NCBI GenBank assembly: GCA_021737645.1
Contig: JAIPDO010000012.1
Location: forward strand, 18,022-82,021
Source of the DNA: Desulfarculaceae bacterium
Lineage (GTDB): Bacteria; Desulfobacterota; Desulfarculia; Desulfarculales; Desulfarculaceae
Direction of reading: 5' to 3'
DNA length: 64,000 nt
Numbering within the stretch: position 1 is the first letter of the stretch; every line of letters starts with the position of its first letter. The notes beneath the pieces were generated by a model. The model worked only from the letters and a program-made list of their open reading frames with translations, ran no database searches and had not been told where the DNA came from. The translations under genes were made by a program, and so were the position numbers. Shown here piece after piece: positions 44,131 through 52,804 of this stretch.

Positions 44131-45135
44131 TCACGCCGCCCCTGGTATGAAGCTTGGCCGGCGGGCCTCCTCCAGGCTCAGGGCCTCGCCTGGGCAGGTT
44201 ATCAGGCACAGGCCGCAGCCCATGCAGCGCTGTGGGTCCACCATCGCCGTGGCGCCCTCCTGTTCGCCCAGGGAGATGGCTGAAAAGTAGCAGCGTTCCA
44301 GGCAGGTTCCACAGGCGGTGCACTCCTCGGCCTCCACCACGGCCACGAATCGGCTGGGGTCCACCACCCGAATGCCTCCCTCGATCAACACCGGCATGGT
44401 CTGGCAACAGCAGGGGCAGCAGTTGCATATGAAGTTGTTGCCTTCATGCCGGTTGATGGTCACATGAACCAGGCCCGCTTCCTCGGCTTCTCTGAGGATG
44501 TCCATGGCCTCTTGGACGCTGATCGCCCGGCCGGTGCCCCGGGCCAGGTTGTAGTCGGCCGCGCCGTCCACCTGCAGGCACACCTCCAGGGGTCGGTCGC
44601 AGTTGTGCATGCTCAGGCGGCAGGTGCATTTGGTCACCGCCAGGCTCCTGGCCTTTTCGATCATCTTGGCCACGGAGTCGAAGTCCAGGATGGAGGTGCG
44701 GGCCTCGATGGCCACCCCCACCGGGATGATCCTGGTGAAAGGTTTGGTCACATCGGCGCTCATGGTCTTGGCGATGGCGTACCATTCCTGATCCATGAAC
44801 TCGCGCCACAGGTCCAGGAACTCCTGAGGGGCCTGGGGCCAGAGAATGGTGGCGTCGTGAAACTGCACCAGGTTGCGGCTCATGCGCCAAGTGGGGGGAT
44901 CGGTTTTTTTGGATGGAAACACCAGGCCCTTGATGAACAAATCGTCCATCATCCGCTGCACCGCCTCCGGCTCGCGCCCCAGCTTCCCAGCCGCGGCGGG
45001 CACATCCGCCGGTAAGGCCAGCAAGAGGTCGGCCTGTGCGGAGTCGGCCAGCATTTCAAACAAACGGGCGATGCGTACAGATTGCCCCAGGCCGATCCGG
45101 GCGGCCATCTCAAGGTAGCGCGGGTCCGGGTCCAT
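44131..45135 (-). CDS. 4Fe-4S ferredoxin-domain protein
   Basis: The 334-residue product from ATG at 45135 has GGAG upstream. The open frame reaches much further, but nothing before this ATG looks coding. The first 100 residues resemble a winged-helix module (DLLLALPADVPAAAGKLG, then MMDDLFIKGLVFPSKK). The middle has a cysteine-rich region (CTCRLSMHNCDRP, then NFICNCCPCCCQT). The C-terminus is a dicluster ferredoxin (CTACGTCLERCYF, CMGCGLCLITCPGEA). I know of related proteins in sulfate reducers without assigned function. It heads an operon with the CoA transferase. Confidence 0.75.
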   Translation of the reverse strand: MDPDPRYLEMAARIGLGQSVRIARLFEMLADSAQADLLLALPADVPAAAGKLGREPEAVQRMMDDLFIKGLVFPSKKTDPPTWRMSRNLVQFHDATILWPQAPQEFLDLWREFMDQEWYAIAKTMSADVTKPFTRIIPVGVAIEARTSILDFDSVAKMIEKARSLAVTKCTCRLSMHNCDRPLEVCLQVDGAADYNLARGTGRAISVQEAMDILREAEEAGLVHVTINRHEGNNFICNCCPCCCQTMPVLIEGGIRVVDPSRFVAVVEAEECTACGTCLERCYFSAISLGEQEGATAMVDPQRCMGCGLCLITCPGEALSLEEARRPSFIPGAA

Positions 45136-45538
45136 ATTTTTCTCCCTATGGTTTAACGGCGGCGTTTCGCCCCCCTCCGAGGCGAATTCCCACCGCAACC
45201 CTAAATAACATAATTCAACTGGAGATTGTTCTGATTGAGCCGCAAAAAATTTTAAGAGGCGGCCCGGCCCCACGGACGCGCGCCTGCCCGCTGCGGCTCG
45301 GATGAGGTGGATTTTCCCTCGGGCCGGGCCCTCCCCGGTGGGGGACCGGCCAAAGCGGCGATAGGCTGCCCGGCGCAGGTTCTGGCGGCACCCCGGGACG
45401 CTTCGCCGCCTCGCCAGGCGCGGTTTGCCTAACAGATGGAATTCATATCTTAAAGGGAGCCCGGCGTAAGGTATCTGGGCGCCGGGGGGTGGTTCTGGTT
45501 TGGCCCGGAGGGACTTTGTGACTATTAACACATTTTTC

Positions 45539-45567
45539 TTGACATCAAAGTTAACTCTACGTTAGAA
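45539..45567 (+). promoter_or_regulatory. Candidate distal promoter of aprBA
   Basis: TTGACA at 45539-45544, 17 bases, then TTAGAA at 45562-45567. It would leave a leader of about 330 bases before aprB. The spacer contains GTTAAC. Confidence 0.4.
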
Positions 45568-45654
45568 CAGGCCGACCCCATGGAAAAAGTAGGCCGTATC
45601 TTTTGTGGCGCAGGGTCGCCCGGACCAAGGGCCGCAGGGGGATGGCGAAATAGC

Positions 45655-45684
45655 TTGACACGCGGGGTGTAATTGCGGGATAGT
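45655..45684 (+). promoter_or_regulatory. Candidate proximal promoter of aprBA
   Basis: TTGACA at 45655-45660, 18 bases, then GATAGT at 45679-45684. The leader to aprB would be about 215 bases. With the distal candidate it suggests strong or dual control of APS reductase. Confidence 0.45.
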
Positions 45685-45907
45685 TTGTTCCAATGCGCAC
45701 AATCGATGGTTTCGTTTCCGGGCCCAGGCCTTGGGGCGGACTGCTCGAAATAACAGTTAGGCAGAAACCAAGCTCGGGTAATGGTACTCGAAGGAGGTGT
45801 AGGGAAATTAGGGACGTGAACTAGCCCCACCTAGGGAGGTAGGGCTCATTTGGTAGTCGTTTAGGCTGGTTGCAAAAGGTCAACCCGTCAACACTACGGA
45901 GGAATAA

Positions 45908-46363
45908 ATGCCAAGTTTTGTCATTGTTGAAAAGTGCGATGGCTGCAAGGGTCAGGATAAGACCGCTTGTATGTACATCTGCCCCAACGACCTTATGCTC
46001 CTGGACAAGGACGGGTCGCTTGGCTACGGCGAGATGAAGGCCTTCAACCGCGACCCCAGCATGTGCTGGGAGTGCTACAACTGCGTCAAGATCTGCCCCC
46101 AGCAGGCGGTTGACGTTCGCGGTTATGCCGACTTCGTGCCCATGGGCGCCAGCGTTGTGCCGCTGCGCGGCTCGGACAACATTATGTGGACCGTCAAGTT
46201 CCGTGACGGCGCTGTCAAGCGCTTCAAGTTCCCCATCCGGACCACCGCTGAGGGTTCGGCTGCTCCGTTGGGTGGCTTTGATGAGGGCGATGGCGACATC
46301 AACAGCGCTAACTTGATGACTGAGCCGGCCTCCACGGGCCAGGACACGCTGCCCACCCTGTAG
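45908..46363 (+). CDS. aprB: Adenylylsulfate (APS) reductase, beta subunit
   Basis: The 151-residue protein has two [4Fe-4S] clusters. The first cysteine set is split by the AprB-specific insertion (KCDGCKG, then CMYICP), the second is MCWECYNCVKICPQ. It passes electrons to the FAD of AprA in the cytoplasm. The C-terminal 70 residues, which wrap around AprA in known structures, are present (GASVVPLRGSDNIMWTVKFR). The start has a strong GGAGG. aprA follows after 30 bases. Codons ending in T are commoner here than in neighbouring genes. Confidence 0.95.
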   Translation: MPSFVIVEKCDGCKGQDKTACMYICPNDLMLLDKDGSLGYGEMKAFNRDPSMCWECYNCVKICPQQAVDVRGYADFVPMGASVVPLRGSDNIMWTVKFRDGAVKRFKFPIRTTAEGSAAPLGGFDEGDGDINSANLMTEPASTGQDTLPTL

Positions 46364-46393
46364 GGGGCGCGAAGGTTTAGGAGGTAAGGAACT

Positions 46394-48259
46394 ATGGCGA
46401 ATTTTGAGACTGTGGAGGTCACCACTGACCTTCTGATTTGTGGCGGTGGCATGGCTGCCGCGGGCACGGCCGTCGAGGCTGCCTATTGGGCCAAGAAAAA
46501 TGGCCTGAAGGTGACCTTGGTCGACAAGGCCGCTTTTGACCGTTCCGGCGCAGTGGCCATGGGCCTGAGCGCTATCAACGAGTACGTTGGCTACGGCGCG
46601 GGTGACAACACCCTCGAGGACTATGTCAACTACGTCAAGCAGGACCTGATGGGCATCGCCCGTGACGACTTGGTGTACAACATCGCCCGTCACGTCGACA
46701 GCTCGGTGCACCTGTTTGAAAAATGGGGTCTGCCCATCTGGACCGACGAGAACGGCAAGTACGTTCGCGAGGGTCGTTGGCAGATAATGATCAACGGCGA
46801 GTCCTACAAGGTGATCGTGGCCGAAGCGGCCAAGAACGCCATGAACGACGCCGGTTTCGAGATCATCGAGCGCGTGTTCATCGTCGGTCCCATCATGGAC
46901 GGCGATCGTGTGGCTGGCGCCTACGGCTTCAGCACCCGCGACGACAAATTCTACGTATTCAAGGCCAAGGCGGTTTGCGCCATGATGGGCGGCGCGGTGC
47001 ACGTGTTCCGTCCCCGGAGCGTGGGCGAAGGTCTGGGCCGTTCCTGGTATCCGCCGTTCAACAGCGGTTCCAGCGCATTCTTCACCATCATGGCCGGTGC
47101 CGAGATGACCTGCCAGGAGATCCGCTTCATCCCCGTGCGCTTCAAGGACGCCTATGGTCCGGTGGGTGCGTGGTTCCTGCTCTTCAAGAGCCGTGCGACC
47201 AGCGCGACTGGCGGCGAGTACATGGTGGAGCGTAAGGCCGAGCTGCAGAACTGGGCTCCCTACGGCCTGGTGAAGCCGATCCCGGCCAACCTGCGCAACT
47301 ACTTGGGCATGCTCGACGTAGACGCCGGCCTGGGTCCGTTGTACATGGAGACCGCCGAGGCCATCCAAAAGTTGGCCGCCGCTGCTCCCGACGAGAAGGC
47401 CTTCAAGAAGAAGATGAAATCCCTGGAGGCCGAGGCCTGGGAAGACTTCCTGGACATGACCGTGAGCCAGGCCATCCTCTGGGCCGCCAGCAACATCTAC
47501 CCCGAGAAGAGCCGCTCTGAGATCGCCGCGTGCGAGCCTTACTTCATCGGCTCCCACTCCGGCGCCTCCGGTGCCTGGGTTTCCGGCCCCGAAGACCTCG
47601 AGACCCCCTACAAGTGGGGCTACGGCAACATGACCACGGTGCAGGGCCTGTTCAGCGCCGGTGACGGCACGGGCGCCAGCAGCCACAAGTTCTCCAGTGG
47701 TTCTCACGCTGAGGGTCGTTACGCGGGCAAGCAAGCTATCCGGTACATCCTGGATAACAACAGCCAGCCCGACGTGGGCGACGTGGAAGCCCTCAAGACC
47801 GCTTGCTTGGCTCCTCTGGACCGCTTCGAGGCCAGCAAGGGCATGACCACCGATCCCGAGATCAACCCCAACTACATCCGTCCCATGAGCTTCATGTTCC
47901 GTTTGCAGAAGATCATGGACGAGTACGCTGGTGGCGTGGTCAGCGCCTTCAAGACTTCCAAGTCCCTTCTGGAGCGCGGCATCGAGCTCCTGGACATGCT
48001 GAAGGAAGACGCTGAGAAACTGGGCGCCGAAGACTCCTACGAGCTGGAGCGCTGCTGGGAGAACGTACACCGCATGTGCCAGGCCGAGGCCCACGTGCGC
48101 ACCATCCTCTTCCGCGAAGAGACCCGTTGGCCCGGCTACTACTTCCGCGCCGACACTCCGACCATGGACGAGGAAAACTGGAAGTGCTTCGCAAACTGCA
48201 CTTTCAAGGACGGTGAGTGGAAGTTCGAGAAGAGGGAAGTCGTCGACCTGATCGGCTAA
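46394..48259 (+). CDS. aprA: Adenylylsulfate (APS) reductase, alpha subunit
   Basis: The 621-residue flavoprotein reduces APS to sulfite and AMP, the key step of dissimilatory sulfate reduction. The FAD loop is ICGGGMAAAGTAVEAAYWA near the N-terminus. MGLSAINEYVGYG and RNYLGMLDVDAGLGPLY, and the substrate-proximal GSHSGASGAWVSGPEDL and FSAGDGTGASSHKFSSGSHAEG are conserved AprA blocks. It starts behind AGGAGGTAAGG. A perfect terminator follows 24 bases after the stop. The order B-A is the one usual in dissimilatory sulfate reducers. Confidence 0.97.
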   Translation: MANFETVEVTTDLLICGGGMAAAGTAVEAAYWAKKNGLKVTLVDKAAFDRSGAVAMGLSAINEYVGYGAGDNTLEDYVNYVKQDLMGIARDDLVYNIARHVDSSVHLFEKWGLPIWTDENGKYVREGRWQIMINGESYKVIVAEAAKNAMNDAGFEIIERVFIVGPIMDGDRVAGAYGFSTRDDKFYVFKAKAVCAMMGGAVHVFRPRSVGEGLGRSWYPPFNSGSSAFFTIMAGAEMTCQEIRFIPVRFKDAYGPVGAWFLLFKSRATSATGGEYMVERKAELQNWAPYGLVKPIPANLRNYLGMLDVDAGLGPLYMETAEAIQKLAAAAPDEKAFKKKMKSLEAEAWEDFLDMTVSQAILWAASNIYPEKSRSEIAACEPYFIGSHSGASGAWVSGPEDLETPYKWGYGNMTTVQGLFSAGDGTGASSHKFSSGSHAEGRYAGKQAIRYILDNNSQPDVGDVEALKTACLAPLDRFEASKGMTTDPEINPNYIRPMSFMFRLQKIMDEYAGGVVSAFKTSKSLLERGIELLDMLKEDAEKLGAEDSYELERCWENVHRMCQAEAHVRTILFREETRWPGYYFRADTPTMDEENWKCFANCTFKDGEWKFEKREVVDLIG

Positions 48260-48283
48260 CCTCCATGTCTTAAGTATCAGCAA

Positions 48284-48318
48284 CTCCAGGCGCCGCCCCT
48301 AGGCGCCTGGAGTTTTTT
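48284..48318 (+). terminator. Intrinsic terminator after aprA
   Basis: CTCCAGGCGCC pairs perfectly with GGCGCCTGGAG around seven bases and is followed by TTTTTT. The remaining 318 bases to qmoA hold GC-rich imperfect hairpins and presumably the qmo promoter, but I could not find convincing -35 and -10 boxes there. Confidence 0.9.
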
Positions 48319-48636
48319 GCCCGGTTCGGGGCAAAACGCCCCGGAACGGACAAAAAGCCCCGCTCGGTGGAGCCTCTTGGGCTCACCGCCGGGAAGTTGC
48401 CGTGCTAATTAGGCAAAATGCTTTCGGCCGGAGCCGGTTTTTCTGGACGGAAGCGGCGCGGCCATAGTATATTCGGTGATCGATTATCCGCCGGAATCCC
48501 TTGCGGGGCCGGCAAGCCGCTCGGCAAACTGTGCGGCCGGTTAGGTGGAGCATAGCCCCGCCCGGCCGCGCCTGTTGAGCGGAACAATTTGTTTATTTAG
48601 GTCAACAGCTATATCCCTTGCGAGGAGGACAGCACG

Positions 48637-49875
48637 ATGGGCCAATCCATACTGGTCGTCGGCGGAGGCATGAGCGGCGTCAGCGCGGCGCTGGAAGCTG
48701 CCGAAGCCGGCTATGACGTGGTGCTGGTGGAGAAAAATCCCTATCTCGGCGGCCGGGTGGCCCAACTCCACCAATACTTCCCCAAACTATGTCCGCCCTA
48801 CTGCGGACTGGAAATCAATTTCAAGCGCATCAAGTCCAATCCGCGCATCAAGCTCTACACCATGAGCGAGGTCACGGGTATCCAAGGCGAGGCGGGCAAC
48901 TACAAGGTGACCATCAACCAACAGCCCCGCTACGTAAACGAGCGCTGCACCGTGTGCGGCAAGTGCGGCGAGGCGGTGGAGGCCACCATCCCCAATCCCT
49001 TTGACTACGGGCTGGGCGAGATCAAGGCGGCTTATCTGCCTCACGAGATGGCCTACCCCTACCGCTACGTCATCGATCCCAGCATCGTGGAGACCGAGGA
49101 CGGGACCAAGGCCAAAGAGGCCTGCCCCTACGACGCGGTGGTCTTGGACGACACGGCCAAAGAGGTGACCGAGGAAGCTGGAGCCATCGTGTGGGCCGCC
49201 GGTTGGAGCCCCTACGACATCTCCAAGGTGGAGTACTACAACTTCAACAGCAGCCCGGACATCATTTCCAACGTGCAGATGGAGCGCCTGGCCGCGTCGG
49301 GCGGGCCCACCGGCGGCAAGATCGTCAAGCTGAGCAACGGCGAGGCCCCCAAAAAGGTGGCTTTCATCCAGTGCGCCGGCAGCCGCGATGTGAACCATCT
49401 GCCCTTCTGTTCCACCATTTGCTGTCTGGCCAGCCTGAAGCAGGCCACCTACGTCCGCGAACAACTCAAGGACGCCGAGGTGACCATCTACTTCATCGAC
49501 ATTCGGGCCATGGACCGCAACGAGGACTTCTATACCAAGGTAAAGGCCGACGAGAAGATCAGCTTCGTAAAGAGCAAGATCGGCCTTATCGAGCCCGGCG
49601 AAAACGGCATGCTGGTGCTGGAGGGTGAAAACACCACCACCGGCGAACGCTTCAAGGCCGAGCACGACCTGGTCGTGTTGGCCACGGGCATGCAACCCAA
49701 CACCGATCTGAGCAAGATTCCGGCCGATATGGTCTATGACGAGTACGGCTTCGTGCAGGCCGCCGAAGGCATCTTTGGCGCGGGCACGGTTCGCCGTCCC
49801 GGCGAGGTGCACGTAAGCGTGCAGGACGGAACGTCGGCGGCGCTCAAGGCTATTCAAGTAGTGGCCGGGAGGTAG
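48637..49875 (+). CDS. qmoA: Quinone-interacting membrane-bound oxidoreductase complex subunit QmoA
   Basis: A 412-residue HdrA-type flavoprotein. The FAD loop is VVGGGMSGVSAALEAAEAGYDVVLVEK; the cysteine group (LCPPYCGLE) follows, and FIQCAGSRDVNHLPFCSTICC marks the family. CTVCGKCGEAV is an additional Fe-S-like pair. QmoA works with QmoB to feed electrons to APS reductase. Start ATG follows GCGAGGAGG. qmoB begins five bases after the stop codon. Confidence 0.92.
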   Translation: MGQSILVVGGGMSGVSAALEAAEAGYDVVLVEKNPYLGGRVAQLHQYFPKLCPPYCGLEINFKRIKSNPRIKLYTMSEVTGIQGEAGNYKVTINQQPRYVNERCTVCGKCGEAVEATIPNPFDYGLGEIKAAYLPHEMAYPYRYVIDPSIVETEDGTKAKEACPYDAVVLDDTAKEVTEEAGAIVWAAGWSPYDISKVEYYNFNSSPDIISNVQMERLAASGGPTGGKIVKLSNGEAPKKVAFIQCAGSRDVNHLPFCSTICCLASLKQATYVREQLKDAEVTIYFIDIRAMDRNEDFYTKVKADEKISFVKSKIGLIEPGENGMLVLEGENTTTGERFKAEHDLVVLATGMQPNTDLSKIPADMVYDEYGFVQAAEGIFGAGTVRRPGEVHVSVQDGTSAALKAIQVVAGR

Positions 49876-49880
49876 TGATC

Positions 49881-52109
49881 ATGGATAAGAACCAAGCGTG
49901 CTATCTCTGCAAAGGCTGCGGCCTCGGCGAGGCCCTGGATTTTGAAAACCTCGAGGAAGTCCTGGGTGAGGCCGGCATCAGCGAAGTCAAAACCCACGAC
50001 GCCCTGTGCTCCCCCGAAGGCGTGGCCCTGATCCAGGGCGACGTGGACGGCGGGGTCAACGCGATGCTCATCGGCGCCTGCTCCTCGCGGGTGAAAAACG
50101 ATGAGTTCAACTTCGGTTCCGAGGTCATCGTGGAGCGGGCCAGCCTGCGCGAGCAGGTCCTGTATTGCTCCGAGGCCGAGTATGAGGGCGAGGAAGAGGC
50201 CGGCGAGGACCGCCAGATGCTGGCGGCCGACTACCTGCGCATGAGCGCGGTAAAGCTGACCAAGTCCAACGTGCCCGTGCCTTTCCAACTGGAGCTGGAG
50301 CCCGAGACTGCCTTATTGGTGGTGGGCGGCGGCGTGGCCGGCATCAACGCGGCCCTGGCCGGAGCCAAGACCGGCGTCCAGGTGTACCTGGTGGAAAAGG
50401 AAGCGGCCCTGGGCGGCTTCCTGGGCAAGATGGCCAAGCTGGCCCCGGAGACCCCGCCCTACCAGGAGCTGGAAGACACCGGCCTCACGGAGTTGGTGGC
50501 CCAGGTTGAGGCCGATGACAAGATCAAGGTCTACACCGGCACCACCGTGGACAAGACCGAAGGGGCCCCCGGCAACTTCACCATCACCCTGTCCGGCGGC
50601 GACAGCTTCCGCTGCGGGGCCATCGTGCAGGCCACCGGTTGGCTGCCCTACGAGCCCGAGAAATTGGCCGAGGAGCTGGCCTACGGCTCCAATCCCGGCA
50701 TTATCACCAACGTGGACATGGAAGCCAAGGCCAAGGCCGGCGATCTGGGCGGCCTGAACGGCGTGGCCTTCATTCAGTGCGCGGGCAGCCGCGACCAGAA
50801 CCACCTGCCTTACTGCTCGGCGGTGTGCTGCACCGTGAGCCTCAAGCAGGCCATGATGGTCAAGGAAGCCAACCCCGAGGCGGCGGTCTACGTCATCTAC
50901 AAGGACATCCGCACCCCCGGCCAGAGCGAGGAAGTCTACCGCGAGGCCCAGCGCAAGGGCGTGGTGTTCATCCGCCGCGACGAGGACTACCCCAAGATCA
51001 GCGAGTCCGGCGGCAAGCTGGCCATCGAAACCATGGACATGACCCTCAACGACACCGTTGAGATCGACGAGCTGGACATGGTGGTGCTGGCCACGGGCCT
51101 TAAGCCCAACAACCCCAAGGTGGTGGACGCTCCCTTGGTGGCCCTGGGCATGGACCAGGAAGCAGCCAAGAAACTGGCCGCCGAGTCCAAGGCGCAGTGC
51201 GATGACTGGTCGGTGCTCAACCTGCAGTACCGCCAGGGACCCAACCTGCCCACCCTGAAGTATGCCTATCCCGACAGCCACTTCATCTGCTTCCCCTACG
51301 AGACCCGGCGCACCGGCATCTACGCGGCGGGCACCGTGCGCCGCCCCATGCGGGTGAGCCAGGCGGTGGAAGACGCCACCGGCGCGGCGCTCAAGGCGAT
51401 CCAGGCGGCCCACGCGGCGGCCGAGGGCGTAGCGGTGCATCCACGCAGCGGCGACATGAGCTTCCCCGAGTTCGCCATGCAGCGCTGCACCCAGTGTAAA
51501 CGCTGCACCGAGGAGTGCCCCTTCGGGGCCATCAACGAGGACGAAAAAGCCAACCCGCTGCCCAACCCCACCCGCTGCCGCCGTTGCGGCGTGTGCATGG
51601 GCGCCTGCCCCGAGCGCATCATCAGCTTCAAGAACTACTCCGTGGACATGATCGGTTCCATGATCAAGTCCATCGACGTGCCCGAAGAGGATGAGGAGAA
51701 GCCCAGGGTCATCGTCTTGGCTTGCGAGAACGACGCCCTGCCGGCCATCGACATGGCCGCGCGCAAGGGTCACAAGTGGAGCCCCTACATCCGCTTCATC
51801 CCGGTGCGCTGCCTGGGTTCGGTAAACCTGGTGTGGATCGCCGACGCCCTGTCTTCGGGCATCGACGGCGTGATGCTCTTCGGTTGCCGCCACGGCGAAG
51901 ACTACCAGTGCCACTTCATCAAGGGCTCTGAGTTGGCCAACGTGCGTATGTCCAAGATCTCCGAGACTCTGGACCGTCTGGTGCTGGAAAGCGACCGGGT
52001 GCGGGTCGAGGAAATCAGCTTCAACGAAGTGGACCGCGTACCCGAGATCATCGCCGAGTTCATGGAGACCATTGAGGAAGTGGGACCCAACCCCTATAAG
52101 GGCTTTTAG
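49881..52109 (+). CDS. qmoB: Quinone-interacting membrane-bound oxidoreductase complex subunit QmoB
   Basis: A 742-residue fusion protein. The N-terminal 130 residues have CYLCKGCGLGEAL. Next comes an HdrA-like FAD domain with LVVGGGVAGINAALAGAKTG and FIQCAGSRDQNHLPYC. Two ferredoxin motifs are at about 534-580 (CTQCKRCTEECPF, CRRCGVCMGACPE). A C-terminal MvhD domain (about 610-740) ends with FGCRHGEDYQCHFIKG. It is the partner of QmoA in the soluble part of the Qmo complex. The ATG at 49881 has GGGAGG at good spacing; a GTG two codons earlier overlaps the qmoA stop. Confidence 0.92.
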   Translation: MDKNQACYLCKGCGLGEALDFENLEEVLGEAGISEVKTHDALCSPEGVALIQGDVDGGVNAMLIGACSSRVKNDEFNFGSEVIVERASLREQVLYCSEAEYEGEEEAGEDRQMLAADYLRMSAVKLTKSNVPVPFQLELEPETALLVVGGGVAGINAALAGAKTGVQVYLVEKEAALGGFLGKMAKLAPETPPYQELEDTGLTELVAQVEADDKIKVYTGTTVDKTEGAPGNFTITLSGGDSFRCGAIVQATGWLPYEPEKLAEELAYGSNPGIITNVDMEAKAKAGDLGGLNGVAFIQCAGSRDQNHLPYCSAVCCTVSLKQAMMVKEANPEAAVYVIYKDIRTPGQSEEVYREAQRKGVVFIRRDEDYPKISESGGKLAIETMDMTLNDTVEIDELDMVVLATGLKPNNPKVVDAPLVALGMDQEAAKKLAAESKAQCDDWSVLNLQYRQGPNLPTLKYAYPDSHFICFPYETRRTGIYAAGTVRRPMRVSQAVEDATGAALKAIQAAHAAAEGVAVHPRSGDMSFPEFAMQRCTQCKRCTEECPFGAINEDEKANPLPNPTRCRRCGVCMGACPERIISFKNYSVDMIGSMIKSIDVPEEDEEKPRVIVLACENDALPAIDMAARKGHKWSPYIRFIPVRCLGSVNLVWIADALSSGIDGVMLFGCRHGEDYQCHFIKGSELANVRMSKISETLDRLVLESDRVRVEEISFNEVDRVPEIIAEFMETIEEVGPNPYKGF

Positions 52110-52115
52110 CTGAAA

Positions 52116-52145
52116 AAGGGGGCCCGCCGTTTGGTGGGCCCCCTT
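52116..52145 (+). other. Stable hairpin between qmoB and hdrC
   Basis: GGGGGCCCGCC pairs with GGTGGGCCCCC around GTTT, with one G-U pair. No T run follows on the plus strand, so it is a weak terminator at best. It may protect the qmoB 3' end or reduce expression of the two downstream genes. Confidence 0.5.
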
Positions 52146-52200
52146 CACCTTCTCGAGGTTTGACAATATTTCGTTTAACCGCTTTGCAGTGAGGATACCA

Positions 52201-52803
52201 ATGGCCACCAAGGCCTATGACAAAAGCTTCCGCGAAGAGGTGTACCAGAACGTAGATTCGGGGGAAGACGTCAAACTGTGCATGCAGTGCGGCGTTTGCG
52301 GCATCACCTGCCCCCTGCGCGGGGAGATGACCCACGGGCCCCGTCAGCTCTGGTCCCTTATTCGTGCCGGTAAACGCGAAGAGGTGATGAACAGCCCGGA
52401 CATCATGCTGTGCACCTCCTGCTATAGCTGCAAGGTTCGTTGCCCCCGGGGTGTCAAGGTCATCGATGTGATGCACGGCCTGGCCCACTACGCCCTGGAG
52501 CAAGGCATCGTACCGCGCAAGGAAACCGCTAAATTCGGCAAGGCCTTCTGGGACAGCATCTACAAGACCGGCCGGGTGGACGAAACCGAAGTGCCCATGC
52601 GCTACACCATGATGGCCGGGCCCATCCACGGCATCTTCAACATGCTGGAGATGATGGACATCGGCCGCGCCCTGCTTGCCCACAAGCGTATGAAGTTCAA
52701 AATCGGCCCCGGCCTGCCTCCTTCCAAGAAGATCAGGGGCATGAAGGGCCTAAAGAAGATGTTGGACAAAGCCAAGTCCATGAGCCCGGGAAAGGAGGGT
52801 TAG
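52201..52803 (+). CDS. HdrC-like subunit in place of QmoC
   Basis: The 200-residue protein has two [4Fe-4S] motifs, CMQCGVCGITCPLR and CTSCYSCKVRCPRG, matching the N-terminal half of QmoC. It ends after about 200 residues with a basic tail and has no transmembrane helices, whereas classical QmoC continues into a haem-binding membrane domain. The next gene is HdrB, so an HdrC+HdrB pair replaces QmoC, as I recall for Gram-positive sulfate reducers. Start ATG is behind TGAGGA. Confidence 0.88.
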   Translation: MATKAYDKSFREEVYQNVDSGEDVKLCMQCGVCGITCPLRGEMTHGPRQLWSLIRAGKREEVMNSPDIMLCTSCYSCKVRCPRGVKVIDVMHGLAHYALEQGIVPRKETAKFGKAFWDSIYKTGRVDETEVPMRYTMMAGPIHGIFNMLEMMDIGRALLAHKRMKFKIGPGLPPSKKIRGMKGLKKMLDKAKSMSPGKEG

Positions 52804-52804
52804 G

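Larger units (their letters stand above)
45136..45907 (+). other. Long intergenic region upstream of aprB
   Basis: This 772-base gap separates divergent genes. The half near the ferredoxin gene is GC-rich without a plausible gene. The half near aprB contains the two promoter-like pairs listed separately and a strong ribosome-binding site, ACGGAGGAATAA, just before aprB. A minus-strand open frame at about 45525-45830 has no ribosome-binding site and an implausible composition. No sulfate adenylyltransferase gene precedes aprB, unlike in many sulfate reducers. Confidence 0.6.

Noticed and set aside
45136..45531. An N-terminal extension of the ferredoxin-domain protein
   Set aside because: The frame is open, but the ATG at 45135 has a good ribosome-binding site and the extension has no plausible domain.
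45525..45830. A 101-residue minus-strand frame in the aprB upstream region
   Set aside because: No ribosome-binding site, implausible residue composition, and it overlaps the promoter candidates.
48405..48587. A 60-residue minus-strand frame between aprA and qmoA
   Set aside because: No ribosome-binding site and proline-rich, non-protein-like composition.
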